From NCBI GenBank assembly GCA_014805015.1, contig JAAUYQ010000093.1:89017-153016 (forward strand): DNA of 64,000 nucleotides, given 5' to 3'. Source of the DNA: Clostridia bacterium (GTDB taxonomy: Bacteria; Bacillota; Clostridia; Christensenellales; Christensenellaceae). Shown piece by piece: positions 58,019 through 64,000 of this stretch (within the stretch, counting starts at the first letter, position 1; every line of letters begins with the position of its first letter). A program made the position numbers and the translations under genes. The notes under the pieces were generated by a model that saw only the letters and a list, made by a program, of their open reading frames with translations, made no database searches and had not been told where the DNA came from.

Positions 58019-61000
58019 TCAGCCGGACTTTTGGGACTGCTGCAGACGATCGAAGGCTGTATGCAGCATGAGCTTGATCCGGTTGAGCTGATTGACCTCG
58101 CTGGCTCCGGGATCGTAGTCCACGGCGACAATGTTGGCCTCCGGATGCGCATCGCGGATAGCCCGGATCATGCCCTTGGCCAGCACATGATTGGGCAGAC
58201 AAGCGAACGGCTGTACGCACAGCATATTATTTACGCCGTGCCTGAGCAGGTTGAGCATTTCGGCCGTCAGGAACCAGCCCTCCCCGGTGCAGTGTCCGAG
58301 AGACACCAGCTCAGAGGCCTGCTCGCCCAGTTCCTCAATAAAGGTAAACGGTTCAAAATGCCGGCTCTGGGCCAGGGCCTTCTGTACCGGCCGACGGAAA
58401 CTGTTGACCAGGCTGATCCCGAAGCGGCTCGCATAGTCCTCAGGTATGAACTTACCCATCTGCTCGTGCTTGAAACGGCTGCTGTGCAGACTGTACGTGA
58501 AGAATTCCATCAGGGCCGGCAGCTCGCATTCTCCGCCTTCCGCCTCAATCGCCTCAATGACGTGATTATTCGCGTCGGGATGGAATTTCACCAGGATCTC
58601 TCCAACAATGCCGATCTTCGGCTTGACCTCACCGGTCCGCGCCACGCCATCGAACTCTGCGACCATTTCAAAGGCGGCACGACGGTACTCCCGGTACGCC
58701 GTGCGTTCGGTGATATCCCGGATTCTGCCGACCCATTTCTCGTATAAGGCATTGGTCTCCCCGGGATTCTTCTCGTATGGACGCGTTGCGAGCAGTACCT
58801 TCTGCAGCAGATCCCCGAGGCTCATGCCGATCAGCAGCCTGCCCGCCATGCCCGGCGTGAAGCGCAGTCCCGGATTGCGCTCAAGACCCGCAAAATTGAT
58901 GGACGCGACCACGACCTGCGGAAATCCGGCTTCCCGGAGCGCCTTGCGCAGGAACGCCAGATAGTTGGAGGCCCGGCAGCCGCCGCCCGTCTGCGTCAGC
59001 ATGATGACGGTGCTATCCGGGTCAAGCTCGCCGCGCAGAAAAGCGTTCACCAGCTGCCCGACAATAATGATCGTCGGATAGCAGGCGTCGTTGTTCACAT
59101 ACTTGAGCCCGACGTCAATGTCTTCCCGGGTCACTTCCGAGAGCACTTTGAAGTTGTAGCCTGTGGGATCAAAGGCCTGCTTGAGGAACTGGAACTGCAG
59201 CGGAGCCATCTGCGGGCAGACAATGGTGCCCTCCTCCCGCATTTTCTTCGTAAAGAGCCGCCGTTCATAGACAGCGCTGCCACGCGCCTTCCGCTCCGTC
59301 CCCTCCTGAAGCGCTGCCAGCAGCGAGCGCAGCCGGATCTTGGCTGCTCCCAGGTTGCTGATCTCATCGATCTTCAGCAGTGTGTAGGTCTTGCCGGAAG
59401 CTTCCAGGATCTCCTGCACCTGATCAGTGCTGATGGCATCGAGACCGCAGCCGAAGCTGTTGAGCTGGACCAGCTCCAGGCATTCCGTCTTGGCGACTGC
59501 AGCCGCGCTTTCGTAGAGCCGCGTATGATATACCCACTGGTCCATCACGCGGATCGGGCGCTCCAGACCGCCCAGGTGGGCGATGCTCTCTTCCGTGAGG
59601 ACTGCGAGGCCGTAGCTTGTGATCAGTTCCGGAATGCCGTGATTGATCTCCGGATCCAGATGATACGGCCGTCCGGACAGCACAATGCCGCGCCGGCCGT
59701 TTTCTTTGAGCCACGCGAGTGTCTCCTCGCCTTTGCGTTCCATTTCAGCCTTGAAACGGCGCAGCTCCGCATAGGCGGCCTTGCAGGCATCCCTCGCTTC
59801 CTCTCGCGTAACACCGAAGCGGCTGAATTCGCGCGCAATGAGCTTAGGCATGTATTTCTCCGCGTCCAGAGCGGCAAAGAAGCAGATGTAGTCGACGCCG
59901 CCCTGCTTGATTCCCTCCATATTATGGCGAATCACTTCCGGATAGGATGTCACAATCGGACAGTTGTAGTTGTTCGTCGCTTCCGGATATTCCTGGATCT
60001 CATGCGGTATGCAGGGATAGAAGATCCGGCGGATACCCCTTTCGAGCAGATTGTTCACGTGCGCGTGGGTCAGTTTGGCCGGGTAGCAGACGCTGTCTGA
60101 GGGCACCGTATCCATCGCTGCCGCAAAGCCGTCATGACTTGACGGATCTGACAGCACAACGCGGAAACCAAGTCTGGTGAGCAGCGTGAACCAGAACGGA
60201 TAGTTCTCAAACATGTTGAGGGCGCGCGGCAGTCCGATCTCGCCCCGCTGCGCCTCCGCCTCCGGCAGCGGCTCGTAGTCGAACACACGGCTCAGGCGGT
60301 ACGCATAGAGATTGGGAACGTCCTCTGTCCTGGCGGAGCCGCTGCCCTTCTCGCACCGGTTGCCGGAAACAAAACGGCCGCCGCCCGCAAAAGTTGTCAC
60401 TGTAAGCATGCAGTGATTGCTGCACCCCTGGCAGCGCACCGGACGGCCCGCGCAGGTGAATGCCTCAGCCTCTGCAGCGCTGAGCATGCCGGATGCCGGC
60501 TTTTTGGCACGGTCCCTGGCAAGGAGCGCGCAGCCGTACGCGCCCATCAGGCCGGCGATATCCGGCCGGATCACATCCCGGCCGAGCTCTTTCTCAAAGG
60601 CCCGCAAAATGGCGTCATTCTGGAACGTGCCTCCCTGAACAACAACCCGGCTGCCAAGTTCCGCCGGATCCTTGACCTTGATAACTTTATAGAGCGCGTT
60701 CTTCACTACGGAGTAGGCGAGGCCCGCAGAGATGTCCCCGACGGACGCACCTTCTTTCTGTGCCTGCTTGACACGGCTGTTCATGAACACCGTGCAGCGC
60801 GTTCCGAGATCGACCGGTTCTGCCGCGCCGAGCGCAGCCTCGGCGAAGTCCGCGACCGGCATGCCAAGCGAATGGGCAAAGGTCTCGAGAAAACTGCCGC
60901 AGCCGCTCGAGCAGGCTTCATTGAGCATGATATCGCTGATGATGCCGTCCCGGATGCGCAGGCACTTCATGTCCTGTCCGCCGATATCGATGATGAAGTC

Positions 61001-62233
61001 GACTTCCGGGTCAAACTGCCGGGCGGCACGGTAATGCGCGACCGTCTCCACTTCTCCTTCATCGAGGCGCAGTGCAGTCTTGATCATACCTTCCCCGTAG
61101 CCGGTCACGCAGGCTCCGCCGATCCAGGCTTCCTCCGGCAGAAGCCTGTACACTTCCCGCACGATATCAACCGCAGCCTCAAGCGGTCGTCCCCGGTTCG
61201 ATGCATAGTGGCTGTAAAGAAGCGAGTCGTCCTCGCCCATCAGCACAGCCTTGATGGTTGTGCTGCCGGCGTCGATGCCGAGCCAGCACGGACCGGCATA
61301 GGCCGCAAGGTCGCCCTGCCGGACCTTTTGCCGGCCATGCCGGGAAGCAAATTCCTCCCTCTCCCCTGCGGCAAAGAGCGGAGCAAGCCGGCGCGTCTCG
61401 CTGCCCGCCTGCACATTGCGCGCCAGGCGCTCTGCGAGCTCCCCGACATCCAGCTCTGTGCTGTCGGCAAGCAGCGCCGCGCCCATTGCCACAAACAGGT
61501 GCCCGTCCGCGGGGCTCAGGATCTCGTCCTCTCCAAGCCTCAGTGTCTGCACGAACCGCTCGCGCAGCTGATCAAGATGATGGAGCGGTCCTCCGAGAAA
61601 TGCCACCCGGCCGCGCACAGGCCGGCCGCAGGCGAGACCGGATACCGTCTGATCCACCACAGCCTGCAGAATTGAGGCCGCAATGTCTTCTTTTGCCGCA
61701 CCGTCGTTTATCAGGGGCTGCACATCTGTCTTGGCAAAAACACCGCAGCGCGCGGCAATCGGGTAGATCGTTGTGTGCGAGGCAGCCAGGGCATTGAGTC
61801 CGGCTGCATCCGTATCAAGCAGTGCTGCCATCTGGTCGATAAACGCACCGGTGCCGCCGGCACAGGTGCCGTTCATCCGCTGTTCCAGGGACGGACGCAT
61901 ATACGTGATCTTTGCATCTTCCCCGCCCAGCTCGAGCAGCACATCTGCCTGCGGCACATATGTCTGCGCGGCCTTCGTGCCGGCCACCACTTCCTGTATG
62001 AAGGGCAGTCCCATCAGGTCAGCCACCGTAAGACCGCCCGAACCGGTCACCGCAGCCCGCACCCGGAGACTGCCGCACTTCGCCGCTGCTTCCCTGAGCA
62101 ACGCCAGCAGCCCGCCGCGCACGTCCGCGAGATGCCGTCTGTATTCAGCAAAAACTGTTTCCTGGTTCTCATTCAGAATGACAAGCTTCAGTGTCGTCGA
62201 GCCAATGTCGAGGCCCAACGTGTGTTCTGCCAT
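58019..62233 (-). CDS. Giant acyl-CoA dehydratase activase-type protein with two BadF/HgdC ATPase domains
   Basis: The 1404 residues join two copies of the 2-hydroxyacyl-CoA dehydratase activator ATPase fold with a dehydratase-like region. Copy 1 (about 1-275) starts LGLDIGSTTLK and has the cluster-region Cys in NGTCAGGTGAFID. Copy 2 (about 320-580) has LGIDAGSTTIKAV, IDIGGQDMK and NEACSSGCGSFLETFA. Then come a Cys-rich segment (CQGCSNHC), a DUF2229-like region and a C-terminal HgdB-like part with conserved cysteines. The protein probably binds 4Fe-4S clusters and couples ATP hydrolysis to low-potential electron transfer; its substrate is unknown. The chosen ATG at 62233 has AAAGGAATGGAG upstream. 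Confidence 0.88.
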   Translation of the reverse strand: MAEHTLGLDIGSTTLKLVILNENQETVFAEYRRHLADVRGGLLALLREAAAKCGSLRVRAAVTGSGGLTVADLMGLPFIQEVVAGTKAAQTYVPQADVLLELGGEDAKITYMRPSLEQRMNGTCAGGTGAFIDQMAALLDTDAAGLNALAASHTTIYPIAARCGVFAKTDVQPLINDGAAKEDIAASILQAVVDQTVSGLACGRPVRGRVAFLGGPLHHLDQLRERFVQTLRLGEDEILSPADGHLFVAMGAALLADSTELDVGELAERLARNVQAGSETRRLAPLFAAGEREEFASRHGRQKVRQGDLAAYAGPCWLGIDAGSTTIKAVLMGEDDSLLYSHYASNRGRPLEAAVDIVREVYRLLPEEAWIGGACVTGYGEGMIKTALRLDEGEVETVAHYRAARQFDPEVDFIIDIGGQDMKCLRIRDGIISDIMLNEACSSGCGSFLETFAHSLGMPVADFAEAALGAAEPVDLGTRCTVFMNSRVKQAQKEGASVGDISAGLAYSVVKNALYKVIKVKDPAELGSRVVVQGGTFQNDAILRAFEKELGRDVIRPDIAGLMGAYGCALLARDRAKKPASGMLSAAEAEAFTCAGRPVRCQGCSNHCMLTVTTFAGGGRFVSGNRCEKGSGSARTEDVPNLYAYRLSRVFDYEPLPEAEAQRGEIGLPRALNMFENYPFWFTLLTRLGFRVVLSDPSSHDGFAAAMDTVPSDSVCYPAKLTHAHVNNLLERGIRRIFYPCIPHEIQEYPEATNNYNCPIVTSYPEVIRHNMEGIKQGGVDYICFFAALDAEKYMPKLIAREFSRFGVTREEARDACKAAYAELRRFKAEMERKGEETLAWLKENGRRGIVLSGRPYHLDPEINHGIPELITSYGLAVLTEESIAHLGGLERPIRVMDQWVYHTRLYESAAAVAKTECLELVQLNSFGCGLDAISTDQVQEILEASGKTYTLLKIDEISNLGAAKIRLRSLLAALQEGTERKARGSAVYERRLFTKKMREEGTIVCPQMAPLQFQFLKQAFDPTGYNFKVLSEVTREDIDVGLKYVNNDACYPTIIIVGQLVNAFLRGELDPDSTVIMLTQTGGGCRASNYLAFLRKALREAGFPQVVVASINFAGLERNPGLRFTPGMAGRLLIGMSLGDLLQKVLLATRPYEKNPGETNALYEKWVGRIRDITERTAYREYRRAAFEMVAEFDGVARTGEVKPKIGIVGEILVKFHPDANNHVIEAIEAEGGECELPALMEFFTYSLHSSRFKHEQMGKFIPEDYASRFGISLVNSFRRPVQKALAQSRHFEPFTFIEELGEQASELVSLGHCTGEGWFLTAEMLNLLRHGVNNMLCVQPFACLPNHVLAKGMIRAIRDAHPEANIVAVDYDPGASEVNQLNRIKLMLHTAFDRLQQSQKSG

Positions 62234-62263
62234 GCACTCCATTCCTTTCCAGCACCGCTGCGC

Positions 62264-62288
62264 AAAAAAATCCGGATCCACTCCGGAT
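62264..62288 (-). promoter_or_regulatory. Terminator-like hairpin in the leader of the activase gene
   Basis: ATCCGGA-GTGGA-TCCGGAT followed by a run of T (seven including the last stem base) on the minus strand, only 31 nt before the start codon. No minus-strand gene lies upstream in the window for it to terminate, so attenuation of the large gene is the simplest reading. Confidence 0.6.
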
Positions 62289-62409
62289 TCCCGCATTGCG
62301 CGCTCCGCGTCTTCGTGTCATAATTGTGGATAGCACTCTGCGAACAGAGGCTGCCCGAAGATTTAATTATAATCCGCAGGCAGTCGTTTTGGCAATGGAA
62401 AGGAGCGGT
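62289..62409. other. Divergent intergenic region
   Basis: This 121-nt region separates the minus-strand activase gene from the plus-strand small membrane protein. A TATAAT is present on each strand (plus 62368-62373, minus 62371-62366, overlapping), but neither has a clear -35. No other structure seen. Confidence 0.35.
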
Positions 62410-62700
62410 ATGCAGAAAACTGGAACAGCTTCCCTGGTACTGGGTCTGATCAGTCTCATTCTGGCCCTGCTGCTTGGCACCGTGGCTCCGTTTGTGCCGC
62501 TTGTCCTGGGGATGATCGGACTGATCCTGGGCGTGAGCGCGAACCGCGGCACGGCAAAATCAGGCACGGCCACGGCCGGCTTCGTTCTGTCCATTGTCGC
62601 TGTCGTCATTTCCGCACTTTTTCTGCTCCTCTGGCTCTTCTGCCTCGGAACGGTTTCCACGGCCGTGGATGAAGCGGCCGGTTCCTTTGGGCTCTTCTAG
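62410..62700 (+). CDS. Small DUF4190-like membrane protein
   Basis: The 96 residues start MQKTGTASLVLGLISLILALLL at an ATG with AAAGGAG five bases upstream. There are two or three hydrophobic helices with the pattern ASLVLGLISL...LGMIGLILGVSANRG...AGFVLSIVAVVIS, typical of DUF4190-type small membrane proteins. The function is unknown. It ends one base before the Lgt-like gene. Confidence 0.75.
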   Translation: MQKTGTASLVLGLISLILALLLGTVAPFVPLVLGMIGLILGVSANRGTAKSGTATAGFVLSIVAVVISALFLLLWLFCLGTVSTAVDEAAGSFGLF

Positions 62701-62701
62701 C

Positions 62702-63493
62702 ATGGCTCCAGTATTATACATATTCGGCACAGCTGTGCCTTCGTACACGGTAATGATCCTGATCGGCTTCGCGGCCGGTCTTTTTGTTGCTGAGCGTCGC
62801 CGGTCTCTCTACCGCCTCAGGGCAGATGTTGTGCTCGCCGCCTACTTCCTCGCCGGCATCGGGGCCTTTCTCGGCGGCAAGCTGTTTTTCGTAATCCAGG
62901 GCTTCGGCAGCTTTCTGGAGCTGCATGCGCGGGATGGACTCAGCTTCTTTACATATTTCTCACAGGCCGGTCTGGTTTTTTACGGCGGTATGGCAGGAAC
63001 GCTGGGCGGCATCTTTCTGGCGGCGCCGGCCCTGCAGGAGAAACCGTGGCCTCTGATGGACACGCTGCTTCCTTCGCTTCCGCTCGCGCAGGCTTTTGGG
63101 CGCGTCGGCTGCCTGCTTGCCGGCTGCTGCTACGGAATTCCCGTTTCCTGGGGACTTTGGATGGACGCGGCCAGCGGTGCGCCTGCTGATTCGCCGCTGC
63201 TGCCGGTGCAGCTGTTTGAGGCCGCCGGCTGCCTGGTGCTGTTCATCTGCCTTCTCCACCTCGGACGGACAAAAAGACCGCGCGGATACCTGCTCAGCAT
63301 CTATCTGCTCGGCTACAGCGCTCTGCGTTTTGGTCTTGAGTTTCTCCGCTATGATGCCATCCGCGGCAGCATTGGGGTACTGTCCGTCTCGCAGTGGTGC
63401 AGCATTGCGGCCGCTTTGTGCGGTCTGCTCCTGCTGCGGCATGCACGGTCCGGAGCCTCTGAAGCCCGGGAAGAATCCGTTCGCAGCCTCTAG
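62702..63493 (+). CDS. Lgt-like (prolipoprotein diacylglyceryl transferase family) membrane protein
   Basis: This 263-residue polytopic protein has the Lgt family layout: N-terminal helix, YGGMAGTLGG, FGRVGCLLAGCCYG near residue 132 and LRFGLEFLRYD near the C-terminus. Residues important in E. coli Lgt differ: the HGG His is Tyr94, and the GRxxNFxNxE signature reads GRVGCLLAGCC. This is the divergent subfamily common in Clostridia and Bacteroidetes. Diacylglyceryl transfer to prolipoproteins is uncertain; another lipid-headgroup reaction is possible. The start at 62702 has no good ribosome site and follows the preceding stop by one base. Confidence 0.8.
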   Translation: MAPVLYIFGTAVPSYTVMILIGFAAGLFVAERRRSLYRLRADVVLAAYFLAGIGAFLGGKLFFVIQGFGSFLELHARDGLSFFTYFSQAGLVFYGGMAGTLGGIFLAAPALQEKPWPLMDTLLPSLPLAQAFGRVGCLLAGCCYGIPVSWGLWMDAASGAPADSPLLPVQLFEAAGCLVLFICLLHLGRTKRPRGYLLSIYLLGYSALRFGLEFLRYDAIRGSIGVLSVSQWCSIAAALCGLLLLRHARSGASEAREESVRSL

Positions 63494-63593
63494 CCCGCCC
63501 GCCGCCGGCGCCGCGAGATCCTGATAAAGCAGCCCGTCCCCGCCTCGACGCCCGCCTGGAATTCACGATTCCGGCTCCAGAAAGAGTTCATCT

Positions 63594-63965
63594 ATGATTT
63601 TTGATACCAGCCGCACCGGCAGTCTTTCGTTCGTCCACCGTGGCGAGCGCGTACTCATTGAACCGTGGGGAGAAAACGCCGTGCGGGTCCGCTCGTCTCC
63701 CGTGCCCGGGCCGCCGTCTGAGCGCTGGGCGCTTCATGAGGCACCGCAGAATTCTGCCGTTCACGTAACCTTCCAGCAGATTCCAGTGCCCGAAGAGGAT
63801 GGAACCTGCGTTCAAAAAACTGAGGCTGCGCTCGACTGCGGCCGCCTGCGCGTTACGGTCAGCGCTGCCGGCGTGCTCTCCTTTTCTCATGAAACTAACC
63901 CGTGTCTCTGCCTAAAAGAGCGCAAGAAAGCAGGCCATCGTACAAATGGCCGTAATAGAGGATAG
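63594..63965 (+). pseudogene. GH31 glycosidase N-terminal fragment, interrupted
   Basis: The first ~100 residues match the N-terminal domain of glycoside hydrolase family 31 (alpha-glucosidase/alpha-xylosidase type): VHRGERVLIEPWGENAVRVR, then LDCGRLRVTVSAAGVLSF. The frame meets TAG at 63963 after 123 codons, whereas GH31 enzymes have 650-800 residues. The same frame is open after the TAG to the window end (VQLTAASADSG). It is thus either a nonsense-mutated gene, a sequence error, or a fragment; the rest lies outside the window. Confidence 0.55.
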
Positions 63966-64000
63966 GTTCAGTTGACTGCCGCTTCTGCTGACTCCGGTGA

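Overview
The window is almost entirely a bacterial chromosomal core region from a high-GC member of the Clostridia (Firmicutes). Supporting this are ylxM-ffh, the GatCAB amidotransferase, YerC-pcrA-ligA, a Gram-positive-type division and cell-wall (dcw) cluster, dnaG-sigA-trmK-nif3, formate-tetrahydrofolate ligase, and a very large two-ATPase 2-hydroxyacyl-CoA dehydratase activator-type protein typical of anaerobic Clostridia. The genus cannot be fixed from sequence alone. About 50 of the 55 protein genes lie on the minus strand in tightly packed, often overlapping operons. No tRNA or rRNA genes, insertion sequences, phage genes or CRISPR arrays were seen.

Layout, read in the direction of transcription (high to low coordinates on the minus strand). 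(1) 63.6-54.9 kb, mixed strands: a broken GH31 glycosidase start, an Lgt-like protein and a small membrane protein (all plus); then the 1404-residue dehydratase-activator protein, a glycerophosphodiesterase and a small membrane protein (minus); then fhs (plus). (2) 54.8-46.4 kb: an uncharacterised C39-like protease, lipoprotein and membrane-protein trio, dnaG, sigA, trmK, nif3, a coiled-coil zinc-ribbon protein and the RNase P RNA. (3) 46.2-39.2 kb: the protein quality-control operon tig-clpP-clpX-lon-engB plus a metallophosphoesterase. (4) 39.0-25.5 kb: the dcw cluster mraZ-rsmH-ftsL-pbp-murE-mraY-murD-ftsW-ftsQ-ftsA-ftsZ, without murF or murG. (5) 25.4-19.1 kb: a purine permease, then parE-parC. 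(6) 19.0-8.4 kb: yerC-pcrA-ligA-gatC-gatA-gatB, an AIR-synthase-like protein, yicC, gmk, rpoZ, coaBC. (7) 8.4 kb to the start: priA, two tandem peptide deformylases, fmt, rsmB, rlmN, ylxM and ffh (cut by the window edge).

Two observations stand out. First, the class B penicillin-binding protein in the dcw cluster has an otherwise normal architecture (transmembrane anchor, dimerisation domain, transpeptidase fold, two PASTA domains) but has lost all three catalytic motifs (SxxK, SxN, KTG), so it looks like a pseudoenzyme at the FtsI/SpoVD position. Second, two homologous leader elements lie immediately upstream of gatA and nif3. In each, a strong AAAGGAGG Shine-Dalgarno sequence is 56 nt from the start codon and the gap is filled by a hairpin closed by GCGGCAA/TTGCCGC arms. 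Folding the hairpin would bring the ribosome site to 7-9 nt from the AUG. An alternative GGAGG/CCTCC pairing, also conserved in both copies, would hide it. This looks like an undescribed bistable translational control element. Further leader hairpins and operator-like repeats occur upstream of ylxM, yerC, parE, the purine permease, mraZ, lon, tig and the dehydratase-activator gene.
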